Source: JAJAZB01 sp964244295 (GTDB lineage Bacteria > Bacteroidota > Bacteroidia > Cytophagales > Spirosomataceae). Taken from it: a DNA stretch of 64,000 nucleotides. A program made the translations under genes and the position numbers. Under the pieces are notes generated by a model. That model did no database searches, was not told where the DNA came from, and saw only the letters and a program-made list of their open reading frames with translations. The stretch is taken from assembly GCA_964244295.1 (NCBI GenBank), contig CAXTIG010000011.1:62001-126000 (forward strand), in the 5' to 3' direction. Shown in pieces: positions 16,801-25,540 of the stretch (position 1 is the stretch's first letter; each line of letters opens with the position of its first letter).

Positions 16801-17195
16801 CGCTGGGAAGTTACCGTTACTTCGCTGAGTTGACTGCTTGCGTCGAGCAGGCGGAAATTCGACTCGACCGGCACACCCAAATCGGCAGAACCGATTTCAT
16901 TGGTTTGCTCCCGATAACCGATGAACGTGGCCGTCAAGCGGTAAGGCCCACCGATGCGCACTGCCGGAAAAGTGTATCGTCCGGCGGCGTTGGCTACGGT
17001 TCCGTAGCGGGTACCCGATGGCGTATGAATAGCTACCACCGTAGCACCCGGTAAGCCCGCATTTTTGGTATCAGCGATAATCCCGCTGATGGACGAGGTC
17101 GATATTCCCTGACCGAACACAGCGTTTAGGGCAGTAAACCAAGTCAGAATCAGGACTAGTAAAACCCGGTGATTAAGTAAAAAATGTTTCCTCAT
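13827..17195 (-). CDS. TonB-dependent receptor with carboxypeptidase-like N-terminal domain
   Basis: The 1122-residue outer-membrane protein starts with a signal peptide ending near NAVFGQG. A carboxypeptidase-regulatory-like domain follows (about 33-125: SGIIADTKNAGLPGATVVAI...FIGYREQ), then a plug (RLPTLNRSFQDLSNITPQ) and a long beta-barrel ending in the aromatic VGLRYIFN. It belongs to the Oar-like TonB receptors without a SusD partner. The substrate is unknown; large receptors of this kind take up peptides, oligosaccharides or metal complexes. The DUF4397 lipoprotein gene follows closely. A decayed paralogue fragment lies 1 kb further on. Confidence 0.93.
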   Translation of the reverse strand: MRKHFLLNHRVLLVLILTWFTALNAVFGQGISTSSISGIIADTKNAGLPGATVVAIHTPSGTRYGTVANAAGRYTFPAVRIGGPYRLTATFIGYREQTNEIGSADLGVPVESNFRLLDASSQLSEVTVTSQRGSIIDASRTGASFNIKRESFERLPTLNRSFQDLSNITPQSSGNFSFGGRSNLYNNFTIDGATSNNVFGLSATPGGQSNAQPVSVDAIQELSVQLAPYDVSQGSFTGAGVNAVTRSGTNELQGSAYYFTKSDKLAKKKVEGTELTEFQRQPFSYNNYGIRLGGPLIKNKLFFFVNGEFEKATAPGVIYPADGTGNQPKSVDLKRLRDFLVTPNNGKSWTFDPGTYDSFDAPQQSVKFLAKIDWNINDQHKFTVRYNQLNAYRDVTISGSGGFTTSPPGGRSNSNNALPFSRSWYRIKNDFYNVIGELNSSFGKGKYANNLQLGYTALRDIRQSGGGSEIPNFPLVDIIGANGNVLTSFGPDPFTPNNQLDQDVFQVNDKFDLFLGNHTVTIGTANEFYRFYNVFTQLINGAYQYNSIDDFIANATAPTATNAPARFYQQYAAIPGNSKPAAEWRAAQFGFYAQDSYTGIKNLRLTLGLRVDIPSYPKSGYTKNAYTDSLSNAGAFSNGEKIYVDQLPKTTPLFSPRIGFNWDVKGDRSIQVRGGTGIFTGRVPFVWLSNQLSNNGVFFGTTNRGTQAENAALPFNPDINAYVPTLKPFTGSPATPTFAVNATSSNFKFPQVFRSNVAVDKTLPGGFVATLEAIYTKDLNAVFIRDANLSRPVGVVAGDGRNLYGAVAGAAATAAPNDRRLNDRVEQALVLDNVSQGYALNLTAQIQKTTGRLTGSLAYTFTDSKDLNNQSGSTAGSLFTGNAYVNDPNLPSLSYANNWFPHRVVGFVSYRFDYLDALATTLSLTYEGRAGGNLSYVYNSNINASTYGNGLIYVPRSQNEILLTTTNASDTRSTTEIWNQLNAYIEQDSYLSKRRGQYAERNGALLPFFHSVNFRLLQDFYVKVGGKRNTLQASLEVINVLNALNSNWGLLKTPARSSLLTFVGYETPNTATVPTTGRPIYAFATNPDGSALSSSYINNVNISNGLTNSRAQVQVGLRYIFN

Positions 17196-17507
17196 TTTAA
17201 ATTTGGTTTGTTTGTTAGGTGTTGAATTTTTAGAAGTAAGACGCCAGAAAAATTCGCCGCAAAGAAACGACTTTTCCCTTCCATCGCCAACTTGCCGCCC
17301 CGGGCATACTTCTAAGAAATGCCGTATAATGAGTTGATTTATACGCCAAATCCAGTTGAACGTTGAAAAAAGTACATTTTCTCCATATTAATAAATTGTT
17401 AACTCGCCGCTGAAAAACCAATTGCCCGGTTTTTGCATTTATCCAAGCATTCAGTCAGTCACCGTTCCACTTAGGTACTTTTGTTCAGGCTTTCTTCCCC
17501 ATTCTCC
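17196..17507. promoter_or_regulatory. Divergent promoter region, TonB receptor / selD
   Basis: The 312-bp gap separates two divergent starts. On the plus strand TACTTTTG at 17476-17483 fits the Bacteroidota -7 box TAnnTTTG and sits 24 bp before the selD ATG. No correctly spaced -33 TTG is obvious. The half nearest the receptor is AT-rich and probably holds that gene's promoter. No gene is seen. Confidence 0.4.
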
Positions 17508-18551
17508 ATGAACTCCCCCGACAAGGCCATTCGCCTCACCCAGTACAGCCACGGCGCGGGCTGTGGGTGTAAAATTTCGCCCAAAATCCTCGATACCATT
17601 CTTAAAACCAATACTATTCCCACCTCCTACCCCGCCCTGTTGGTGGGCAACGAAAGCCGCGACGACGCCGCCGTGTACGACCTCGGCAGCGGCGAAGCCC
17701 TCATCAGCACGACCGATTTTTTCATGCCCATCGTCGACGATGCCTACGATTTCGGGCGCATCGCTTCGGCCAATGCCATCTCCGACGTGTACGCCATGGG
17801 CGGCGAACCGCTCCTGGCGATTGCCATCCTGGGTTGGCCCGTCAACGTGTTGCCGCCCGAAGTGGCGCAGCAAGTGCTCGAAGGCAGCCGGGCCGTGTGC
17901 GCCGAGGCGGGCATTCCCCTGGCCGGGGGCCACAGCATCGACTCGCCCGAACCGATTTTTGGCCTGGCCGTTACGGGCCGGGTGCGCCTCGATCACCTCA
18001 AGCAAAACAACACCGCCACCGAAGGCTGCCAACTTTACCTGACCAAGCCCCTCGGCGTGGGCATCCTGACGACGGCCCAGAAAAAAGGAATCCTGCTGGC
18101 CGAACACGCCGACGTAGCCCCGAAACAAATGGCGCAACTCAACAAAATCGGGGTCGTGCTCGGCAAATTACCCCAGGTGAAAGCCCTCACCGACGTGACG
18201 GGCTTCGGCCTGCTGGGCCACCTCGTGGAAATGGCCGAAGGCAGCGGCCTCAGCGCCGAAGTCGATTTCGAGGCCGTACCCAAACTGCCCTTCCTCGACG
18301 GATACCTCGCCCAGAACGCCATCCCCGGCGGCACCCACCGCAACTGGGAGAGTTACGGCGAAAAAATCGCAGCCTTGCCCGCCGAGCGCCGGTTCCTACT
18401 CGCCGATCCGCAAACCTCCGGCGGGCTGCTCGTGGCGGTGGAACCGGGCGGCGTGGTGGTGTTCGAGGAAGTGATGCGGGAAAATGGTTTTCAGTTAAAA
18501 CCCTTCGGGACATTGGTCGCGGCGAAGGAGAAGGTGGTGTACGTGAATTAA
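17508..18551 (+). CDS. selD: Selenide, water dikinase
   Basis: The 347-residue enzyme makes selenophosphate from selenide and ATP. The N-terminal catalytic loop reads GAGCGCKISP with Cys19 and Cys21 where some homologues carry selenocysteine, followed by the conserved Lys22. PurM-like motifs follow: NESRDDAAVYDLG, TTDFFMPIVDD, SDVYAMGG, the AGGHSID loop, and the C-terminal TDVTGFGLLGHL and DPQTSGGLL. The ATG at 17508 gives the family's usual N-terminus. No selA or selB lies nearby, so selenophosphate might serve tRNA 2-selenouridine synthesis; that is inference. Confidence 0.96.
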   Translation: MNSPDKAIRLTQYSHGAGCGCKISPKILDTILKTNTIPTSYPALLVGNESRDDAAVYDLGSGEALISTTDFFMPIVDDAYDFGRIASANAISDVYAMGGEPLLAIAILGWPVNVLPPEVAQQVLEGSRAVCAEAGIPLAGGHSIDSPEPIFGLAVTGRVRLDHLKQNNTATEGCQLYLTKPLGVGILTTAQKKGILLAEHADVAPKQMAQLNKIGVVLGKLPQVKALTDVTGFGLLGHLVEMAEGSGLSAEVDFEAVPKLPFLDGYLAQNAIPGGTHRNWESYGEKIAALPAERRFLLADPQTSGGLLVAVEPGGVVVFEEVMRENGFQLKPFGTLVAAKEKVVYVN

Positions 18552-18553
18552 TT

Positions 18554-18617
18554 GTGAAGGGTGAGTGGTGAAATGTGAATTGAAAAACCGAATCACATTT
18601 CACCACTCACCCTTCAC
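18554..18617. terminator. 25-bp perfect hairpin between selD and hydrolase genes
   Basis: The arms 18554-18578 and 18593-18617 (beginning GTGAAGGGTGAGTGGTGAAA) are exact reverse complements with a 14-nt loop. It lies just after the selD stop. It may act as a terminator or mRNA end, although no T-run follows; the GTGAAGGGTGAG wording recurs as low-complexity sequence immediately after it. Confidence 0.55.
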
Positions 18618-18654
18618 CACTTCTCACCTCACCCTTCACCTTTCACAATTTTTC

Positions 18655-19446
18655 ATGAAACTCTTCTTCCGACAAACCGGCGACTCCGGCCCGGCGCTGG
18701 TGATCCTACACGGCATTTTCGGCTCCGCCGACAACTGGCTCACCGTAGCCAAAACCCTCAGCGAGCAGTTCCGGGTGTTTACCGTCGACCAGCGCAACCA
18801 CGGCCGTTCGCCCCATAGCGACGACTTCGACTACCAGGTGATGGCCGCCGATTTGAAGGAATTTCTGGATGACCAGAACCTGAGCGATGCCGTCGTCATC
18901 GGCCATTCGATGGGGGGAAAAACGGCCATGCAGTTTGCGATGAATTACCCCGCTGCCTGGAGCAAACTCGTGGTGGTCGACATCGCCCCGAAGTTTTACC
19001 CCATCCACCACGACCGAATCCTGGCCGGGCTGAATGCCATCGACCTCACGACGCTGAAAACCCGTCAGGAAGCCGAAGCCTCGATGATTCGTTACGAAGA
19101 CAACCCCGGCATCCGGCAGTTTTTGCTGAAAAACCTCTACCGCGATTCCGCCACGGGCGGCTTCGGCTGGCGACTCAACCTACCCGTGCTCACGCGAGAT
19201 ATTCACCTGGTGGGCAGCGAACTAACCGGGCTGCACATCATCACCAAACCCGTGTTGTTTCTGCGCGGCAGCGAATCCGGCTACATTTTGCCCGAAGACG
19301 AGCGCGACATCCAGCGAATTTTCCCGAACTCCACCCTCGAAACCATCGCAGGCGCGGGCCACTGGGTGCAGGCCGACCAGCCGGAGGCGTTTGTGCGGGC
19401 CGTCACTGATTTCATTGCCGGCTCAGGCGGGAATTTACCAGGGTGA
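18655..19446 (+). CDS. Alpha/beta-hydrolase fold esterase (YbfF-like)
   Basis: The 263-residue hydrolase has the oxyanion motif LHGIFGSADNW (18-28), the VDQRNHGRS strand and the nucleophile elbow IGHSMGG with Ser85. The C-terminal GAGHWVQADQP supplies the catalytic His, and an Asp lies on the preceding strand. Length and motifs fit the YbfF group of short-acyl esterases. Start 18655 is chosen as the ATG immediately before LFFRQTG; the longer reading would run through a hairpin repeat. No operon partner is obvious; selD lies upstream on the same strand. Confidence 0.9.
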   Translation: MKLFFRQTGDSGPALVILHGIFGSADNWLTVAKTLSEQFRVFTVDQRNHGRSPHSDDFDYQVMAADLKEFLDDQNLSDAVVIGHSMGGKTAMQFAMNYPAAWSKLVVVDIAPKFYPIHHDRILAGLNAIDLTTLKTRQEAEASMIRYEDNPGIRQFLLKNLYRDSATGGFGWRLNLPVLTRDIHLVGSELTGLHIITKPVLFLRGSESGYILPEDERDIQRIFPNSTLETIAGAGHWVQADQPEAFVRAVTDFIAGSGGNLPG

Positions 19447-19468
19447 TGCGCTCCTTGCCCTAAAAAGA

Positions 19469-19498
19469 GAGGCTTCCCTCAACCGAGAGAAGCCTCTG
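19469..19498. terminator. Convergent terminator
   Basis: AGAGGCTTC and GAAGCCTCT form a 9-bp stem with a 12-nt loop between two convergent genes. Confidence 0.6.
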
Positions 19499-19544
19499 CC
19501 ACTAAACCTATGAAAAAAAGACGTTCAGGTCAGCCGTGATTTCC

Positions 19545-22500
19545 TCAGTGAATCACCTTGACCGTTTTTGCGTCGTTGGTTCCGCTCACCCGCAGCAGGT
19601 ACAGGCCCTGCGGCTGGCGGGCGATATCCCACTCCAATGTATTTTCTTCCGAGGCCCGCTCCAGGCTTTGCTCCCGCACCACCTGGCCCAGCCCGTTGAA
19701 CAGGGCCACCTTCAGGGCCTGGCCTTCCACGCCACTGACGTGAATCCGCAACCGGCCTTCGGGCGAAGGATTCGGACTCACCCGTACCTGCAAGCCCAGG
19801 GTTTCCGGGGCAATCTCTCGTCCGACGGTGCAGGATTTCACCTTAAAATTGGCGCTGACCGCGCTGGTTACGAGGGGGCTGCTGCTCACCACCCGAATTT
19901 TGTACCCGGTTCCGACGAAAGTGTTTGCCGGGATCAACACGGTGTTGAGTGCTCCCGGAGTGACCGTACCCAAACCGACAGGCGAGGCAAAGCTGCCCGC
20001 TGCGTTGGAAAGTTCGGCGGTAAAGGTGTTGCCCGGAAAGAATGCGCAGCCGACACTGAAACTCAACCGCACACCCTCCCCGGCGCATTTGTTGTCGCCA
20101 CTCACGGTGGGCGCGGTAGTAAAAGAAGGCTGGTTGACGGTGAAGGCCGCGCTGGGACCGGAGTACACCGACGACCCGTCGGCGGTAGCCGCAATGCGAA
20201 TGCGATACCCCGTGCCACTGAGCGTCGCCGGGGGAATAGGCACGTTGGCGTTGATGCCCGCCGCGACGGTGCCCAGCGAAACAGGGCTGGCAAAACTTCC
20301 CGAAGCGTCGGAAAGCTCGGCAGCAAAGACCGTCCCGCCGGGGAAGGGGCAAGAGGCGGTGCGGGTCGTGAAACTGACCCGCACCGTACTCCCGGCGCAG
20401 GCCGGGGTGCTGCTCACCGTCGGGGTGGAGCTGTAGTTGGCGCTCAGGCCCGTCACGCTCAGGGGGCCACTCAGGGAAGTGAGCATCGGATTACTGCCCG
20501 TGACGAGAATTTTGTAGCTGCCCGTGGGGGTGCCCGCCGGGATGATGACCGTGGAACTGCCGGGGCTGATAGGGCCCAGACTAACGCCCAGGGGCGTACC
20601 GGCGGCATCGGTCAGTTCGGCACTGAAGCTGGCGTTGGTCGGGCAGTTGACGTTGAACGTCAGACTTAAGCTAGCCCCGGCGCAGAGACTCGACCCGCTC
20701 AGGGCCACCGTTTGAGTGATGACGGGTTGGATGACCCTCACCGACTGACTGGGGCTGGTGTTACTGCACCCGTTGCCATCGGTGTAGGAATACGTGATGG
20801 CGAAGGGGCCGCCTATGCCCGCCGTAGCGGGGTCAAACGTGCTGCCGCTGATGCCGGTTCCCGAAAAAGTGCCCCCCGCCGGGCTACCCGTCAGGGTCGC
20901 GGCGCTGGCGTTGGCGCAGTAGCTGGCCTCCAGGCCGCTGAAACTTACCGTGGGGGGGGCGTTGACGCTCACCGTAGCCGACTGGCCGCTGACGGCCTGC
21001 GAGCAAGTGGCGTCGCTCACCAAACTCAGGCTATAACTAAACTCGCCCGCCGTGCCGGTGAGCTGGCTCACGGTGACCGAATTACCCTCGGTGGTCGTCA
21101 CCGTTTGCGGCTCGCCGCCGTTGACCGAGTAGGTGAAGGTGTAGGGCGCCGTGCCGCCCGATCCCGTGAACGTCAGCGAGGGAGCCGTTGCATTTTGACA
21201 AACCCCCGTCGTGCCGCTGAGCGTGGCCGTGGGCAAGGGGTTGACCGCCAGGACGAAGGCGCTGGAAGTGCGTTGGTTGAAGGCCGTCACCACGACGGTG
21301 TAACTGCCTGCATCGGCGGTGCTCACGCCCGGAAGCGTCAGGGTGGCGGTGCTGGCCGAGGCGTTGCCCTCGATGGCCACGCCGTCTTTTTTCCACTGGT
21401 AGGCAATGGGTCCCGGCCCGTCTACCGTGACCGAAATGGCGACATCAGTACCAGCGCAGACGGTATCGCCGCTGGCGGGTTGCTCCGTGAAGGTGATGGG
21501 CACGCCCTGTAACTCGTAAGCGCCGATGTCGGCCCCGATGCCCTGGGGCCGGGTCACGCCCAGCAAGTCTTTGGCGGTGAATTGACCCGCTACGTTGCTG
21601 CCTTTGTTTATGGCTGGGCTGGTTTGGAGCAAGCGGAAATCGCCGTTGGTGGCATCGACAAACTGGGGATCGACACCCGTGATGTTTTGGTTCCCCGTGA
21701 AGAAATACGGGACCTGAGCCGTGGTGTACCCGAATGTCAGGTTATTGTTGTACTGAATACCCGTCACCATGAAGAGTTCATTCACCTTCTCGCCGGGGCG
21801 TCCGTAGAAAATGTTGTTGTAAATCCGGGCGTTGAAGGAGTACCGCATGACAATTTCAGATTCCACCCCAAGGCCAAGAGCCCCATCACTTTGCCCATTC
21901 TGGTAGGTAGTGTTGTTCAAAACGGTCGCATTGTCGGTGTAGTTGAGGTTGATGCCCCGGCCCCCGTTGAGGTAGGACACGTTGTTTTCAACCAAAAATT
22001 TACCCAGGTACGCACCGAGTGGATTTTGGTTAAACTGGTAGTTGTTGTTATCGAGGATGATGCCGTTGCCATCGAAGATCTTGCAATTGGTGCCCGTACC
22101 GCCAATGTTCCACTGCACGTAGAGTTGGTTGCGGTACGTGCGGTTATTGCGAATGATCATCTTCGTCTCCGTGCTGTTGTCAAAATTCCAGGAATTCAGA
22201 AAACTAATGCCGCTGGCTCCGAATACCGTGTACCAAGCGTTGTTGTAAATCGTGTTGTTCTCCACCGTCACGTAGTCACTCTCAATAGCCGAGATTCCGC
22301 CCCCCGGACAGTCGTGAACGATGTTATTGGCCAGGACTACGTGGTGAGGGCGATACGCACCCCCGTTTCGGCCATTCAACGAAACACCGTTTCCATTGAA
22401 TTTAGCCAACGGCGTGCCCCCAGCCTTCGTTTGGTCGGGGTTCGGCCCCTCGCAGGCACCGGGTTGTAGCCGGGCATCTGCCAGGGTGATGTTCTGGTTA

Positions 22501-23336
22501 TTGCCCTCAATCTCTAAACCCTGAATTTTAATGTAGGCTGCCCCCGCAATTAAATTAAACCCCTGATAACCAGTAAATTTTACTTTAGGTTTGTCATTCT
22601 GGTACGGGGTAAATACAATCCAACGGGCGGGCGTGCCGGTGCGTCGGATGACGACGGCATCGCCCACATCCGGGGTGGCATTTTGATAGGTACCCGCCAT
22701 CACAAACACCGAGTCGCCGGGCTGAGTCAACTCCACCGCTTTCTGAATCGTGTTGACGGGGGAAGCCAGCGTCGCGGCTGTATTTCCGGCGGGAGCGTCT
22801 GCTTTCACGTAAAGTTTTCGGTTACTGTTGTGCGTGGGCTCATACACGTCGACGCGGCTATAGCCCGTACCGCTCTGAAGGACGGTCGTTTCAACTTGTG
22901 TAGCGTTATTGCGGTTAGTCACCTTGACGCTAAGCTCGTTGTAACTAACCTGGCCCGCCGGAATTGTCCAGTCGAAGGTGTAGGGGGCCGTCTCATCTTC
23001 GCCCAATTTAACGGTCACCTTGCTGTTTGATGGCCCCGTGAACGTAGCCAGGAAAAACTCGACTTTGGTAACGGTCGTGCCCACCGGGGTTGTCGTAGTG
23101 GCTCGGATCGTGACCGTCGAACCCGTGATGAACGAGGTTCTGAAGGCAGGGAAAGGCATACTTACCCCAAGTGCCCCCACCCCTTGCCCCAGGGTAAGGC
23201 TCGACAAGCCCAGGAAAAGCGATACGACAAGCGTAAAAGCACGGTAAAAACAGGAGGGCGACCCGTTGCTGACGAATCGGATAAAGGTTCGGTTTGTCGT
23301 GGGAAACCAGGCGGAAGAAAAAGTTCTCATCATTCG
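19545..23336 (-). CDS. Type IX-secreted beta-helix protein with Ig-like domains
   Basis: The ~1263-residue surface protein starts with a long signal peptide (MMRTFSS... SLFLGLSSLTLGQG). An N-terminal Ig-like region (about 60-150) precedes a right-handed beta-helix (about 180-610) with asparagine ladders such as VENNTIYNNAWY and LNNTTYQNGQ. A series of Ig/PKD-like repeats follows (VCQNATAPSLTFTG, CAGASLSLTFNVN, CAGSTVRVSFTT, CAGEGVRLSFSV). The C-terminal ~80 residues (RVSPNPSPEGRLRIHV... QGLYLLRVSGTN... VKVIH) are a type A T9SS sorting domain, so it should be exported and anchored or released at the cell surface. The beta-helix resembles the stand-alone protein at 57873-59240. Polysaccharide binding or lyase activity is likely but unproven. 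Other upstream starts exist (23402). Confidence 0.9.
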   Translation of the reverse strand, partial: RMMRTFSSAWFPTTNRTFIRFVSNGSPSCFYRAFTLVVSLFLGLSSLTLGQGVGALGVSMPFPAFRTSFITGSTVTIRATTTTPVGTTVTKVEFFLATFTGPSNSKVTVKLGEDETAPYTFDWTIPAGQVSYNELSVKVTNRNNATQVETTVLQSGTGYSRVDVYEPTHNSNRKLYVKADAPAGNTAATLASPVNTIQKAVELTQPGDSVFVMAGTYQNATPDVGDAVVIRRTGTPARWIVFTPYQNDKPKVKFTGYQGFNLIAGAAYIKIQGLEIEGNNQNITLADARLQPGACEGPNPDQTKAGGTPLAKFNGNGVSLNGRNGGAYRPHHVVLANNIVHDCPGGGISAIESDYVTVENNTIYNNAWYTVFGASGISFLNSWNFDNSTETKMIIRNNRTYRNQLYVQWNIGGTGTNCKIFDGNGIILDNNNYQFNQNPLGAYLGKFLVENNVSYLNGGRGINLNYTDNATVLNNTTYQNGQSDGALGLGVESEIVMRYSFNARIYNNIFYGRPGEKVNELFMVTGIQYNNNLTFGYTTAQVPYFFTGNQNITGVDPQFVDATNGDFRLLQTSPAINKGSNVAGQFTAKDLLGVTRPQGIGADIGAYELQGVPITFTEQPASGDTVCAGTDVAISVTVDGPGPIAYQWKKDGVAIEGNASASTATLTLPGVSTADAGSYTVVVTAFNQRTSSAFVLAVNPLPTATLSGTTGVCQNATAPSLTFTGSGGTAPYTFTYSVNGGEPQTVTTTEGNSVTVSQLTGTAGEFSYSLSLVSDATCSQAVSGQSATVSVNAPPTVSFSGLEASYCANASAATLTGSPAGGTFSGTGISGSTFDPATAGIGGPFAITYSYTDGNGCSNTSPSQSVRVIQPVITQTVALSGSSLCAGASLSLTFNVNCPTNASFSAELTDAAGTPLGVSLGPISPGSSTVIIPAGTPTGSYKILVTGSNPMLTSLSGPLSVTGLSANYSSTPTVSSTPACAGSTVRVSFTTRTASCPFPGGTVFAAELSDASGSFASPVSLGTVAAGINANVPIPPATLSGTGYRIRIAATADGSSVYSGPSAAFTVNQPSFTTAPTVSGDNKCAGEGVRLSFSVGCAFFPGNTFTAELSNAAGSFASPVGLGTVTPGALNTVLIPANTFVGTGYKIRVVSSSPLVTSAVSANFKVKSCTVGREIAPETLGLQVRVSPNPSPEGRLRIHVSGVEGQALKVALFNGLGQVVREQSLERASEENTLEWDIARQPQGLYLLRVSGTNDAKTVKVIH

Positions 23337-24139
23337 TTTTGGGATTGAATACAGGTTTAGAAAAAGTAAGCTGACTTGTGGAAAAAACAGGGTCGAGTGC
23401 ACGGGTCTCCATATTTACTGGTTGAGACACAAGTGATTCTGGCTTTAAGACAAAAAAAATTGAAAACTACTTACGAAAGCGTTAAAGAAAGATGGCTCAA
23501 TGTTGAACGTAGTAAGTACAAGGTAAAGTCAAAAAAAACACCCTGCTGGTAAAATCAGCAAGGTGAAAAAAATCAATAAACACGAAAACCAATAACCGAA
23601 GGAATTCGGTGGAAAGGTAGATACTCCAGAAAAAATTATTAAACCAGTACTAAAAAAATTTATCAACAATCAGCACCGGAGTGTCGTCCTATCGAATGGT
23701 AACTTACGAGTAAATAGTCGCTTTTTTCGCTAACTGACCGGTATTTGATAGACGCTCCCCGTAACAAGATGCAAGTAAATTAGCTACTTACGTACTCGTA
23801 TAGAGGGAAATGGGTAATGGATTAGTTTTTTGAAATACAAGATGTTACGGTCGGAAAACCAATTATTCATTTACCTGATTACGAATTACCACCTACTTAA
23901 AAACTGGCATTTAAAATACAAAACTGGAGCTTTCGAGCCTATTCGATTCCGTTAAAATGTATTGCTTAAAAAATGACAATTACCGGGTAGAGTTTCTGTA
24001 CTCGTACCGGTTACGAAATGTTCTATTTTTCTTGAGAATTTCCCAACTAATTAGCCAGAGCGAAACGCCATTAGCCGACTATTTCCCGAAGTTTTACGTT
24101 CAGATCACAACCGCCTGTGGTGCATATTGGGTGGGCCGC
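23337..24139. other. Long AT-rich intergenic region without a convincing gene
   Basis: About 800 bp of clearly AT-richer sequence separate two minus-strand genes. It contains a weak hairpin at 23541-23567 (CACCCTGCTG / CAGCAAGGTG, one mismatch), several A and T runs, and no ORF with family features. A 70-codon plus-strand ORF at 23957-24169 overlaps the next gene and looks accidental. It may hold the long upstream region of the T9SS protein gene or a decayed locus. Confidence 0.5.
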
Positions 24140-24592
24140 TCAGGCCATTACGGGGAGGGCTTTCGATGAAATTCCCTTAGCATCCGATTGGCCATTTTCG
24201 TAGATGTAATCTTTTTCATCGTAGAATTCGTTTGACACCACCAGGACGATGGCCGAATCTTGGAAATTCTCCAGCAGATGCCAGTCAGTGGGTTCGAGGA
24301 TCAAACAGTGGTTAGGCTTGTCGAGCGAAAAAAAGCGGGACGTTCCGTCCGTGTTGACTAGAATGTCCACGCTTCCCTGAATGCATATCAGGGCTTGCCA
24401 GGCTTTGTGGTGTCCGTGTCCGCCCCGGGTGCTGCCGTCGGCGTTGGTGATGTAAAAAATCCGTTTCAACGAGCCGGGAAGAATCCGTTCAAAAACCGTC
24501 AAATCACCCCGTTCACACGAGTGTTGCTCCAGTTCGAGCAGTTGAGCCATGTTGATGGGGTTGATGAATTGAAAAGAAAGCGCTTCCTCCAC
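24140..24592 (-). CDS. WxcM-like cupin (FdtA/QdtA-type sugar 3,4-ketoisomerase family)
   Basis: The 150-residue protein has the family opening CERGDLTVFERILPG, the RIFYITNADGSTRGGHGHHKA motif with the metal/catalytic histidines (GHGHH), and the core LICIQGSVDILVNTDG and DWHLLENF. Such cupins isomerise dTDP-4-keto-6-deoxyhexoses to 3-keto sugars for deoxyamino-sugar synthesis; others have lost that role. No aminotransferase or acyltransferase neighbours support a complete pathway here, so function stays open. M15 (24550) is an alternative start closer to family consensus. Confidence 0.82.
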   Translation of the reverse strand: MEEALSFQFINPINMAQLLELEQHSCERGDLTVFERILPGSLKRIFYITNADGSTRGGHGHHKAWQALICIQGSVDILVNTDGTSRFFSLDKPNHCLILEPTDWHLLENFQDSAIVLVVSNEFYDEKDYIYENGQSDAKGISSKALPVMA

Positions 24593-24640
24593 CGGATGAG
24601 CCGGGCCGCCGCTGGTGATTAGACTGGCCCGGTTCGGAAC

Positions 24641-25429
24641 TTAGGGGACGGTAATCGTCGCCGTTTTTTTAACCGCGTCGGTAGCGCCCGTAATCCCGGT
24701 TGCGGTGAGCGTCACGGTGTAGGTTCCGGCATTGGCGTAGGTGTAGGTCGGCGCTTTGTCGATGGAAGGAGCCGAACCGTCCCCAAAATCCCAGGAATAA
24801 CTGAGGGCATTCAACGACGTGTTGGTGAAGGTGATCTTCCGGGGCACCGTGGCATCCGCTTTCGAGCTGAAATCGGTCGTTGGCTTGAAAATGGCGGGAT
24901 CGATGGAAATGACCGTTGTTTTCAAGAGCGGATTCACGGTGGTCTGCGGACTCGAAATACTAACCCCAACCGCCAGTTTCTTCCCCGGATTGGCCCGGAG
25001 GTAGTCTAAGTCGATGCTGAGGTCGAAGGGAACCGTATTTTCGCCGGCGGGGATGGTAACGGAGGTTGGCAGCGTAAATTTATCGGCGGGTAAGGCCCCC
25101 GTGTTTATCAGCAGGGTGTTGGCCGCGATTAGCTTACTAATCGTATCGGCGTTGGCCACCACGGTTACGGGCACGTCGCCCTCCACCGAAATACCCCCCC
25201 GGTAGACGCTCAACGGGACGATCACTTTTTTCTCTTCTACTTTAACGAGAAACCGGTACGCTCCCGGAGTTGGAAGACTGGCAATTGCAAACACGCCGCT
25301 TCTAGCCGTCGGCAGGTAAAGTACCTGTTGCGGATAACTGGCCTCGACGAGTTCTTTGTACGTACAGGAACCCAGCAACAGGCCAACGCAAACAAGGCCG
25401 AATCGAGTTAGATTGAAAATGGAGGTCAT
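24641..25429 (-). CDS. DUF1735/PKD surface lipoprotein of the Sus-like locus
   Basis: The 262-residue lipoprotein has lipobox LLGSC (Cys22). The central part (about 35-165) looks like DUF1735 domains found in SusE/SusF-position lipoproteins (VPLSVYRGGISVEGDVPVTV, SVTIPAGENTVPFDLSIDLD). The C-terminal ~80 residues form a PKD domain (YSWDFGDGSAPSIDKAPTYT). It is the last gene of the sigma/FecR/SusCD locus, 112 bp after the second SusD gene, and probably binds the locus's glycan at the cell surface. Confidence 0.85.
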   Translation of the reverse strand: MTSIFNLTRFGLVCVGLLLGSCTYKELVEASYPQQVLYLPTARSGVFAIASLPTPGAYRFLVKVEEKKVIVPLSVYRGGISVEGDVPVTVVANADTISKLIAANTLLINTGALPADKFTLPTSVTIPAGENTVPFDLSIDLDYLRANPGKKLAVGVSISSPQTTVNPLLKTTVISIDPAIFKPTTDFSSKADATVPRKITFTNTSLNALSYSWDFGDGSAPSIDKAPTYTYANAGTYTVTLTATGITGATDAVKKTATITVP

Positions 25430-25540
25430 GCGTTTGTGAAGTTAACAGGACAAACAAATAGTACCGATGAAATTCAGGATGGTGGATAGCGAATGTTGGA
25501 TGTTTGATAAAATGCTGAAATTCAGCGGCCACTATCCAGT

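Noticed and set aside
21082..21396. Antisense ORFs within the Ig repeats of the T9SS protein
   Set aside because: Frame openness results from repeated, GC-rich Ig coding sequence.
23957..24169. 70-codon plus-strand ORF in the AT-rich gap
   Set aside because: Overlaps the end of the cupin gene on the other strand and shows no protein features.
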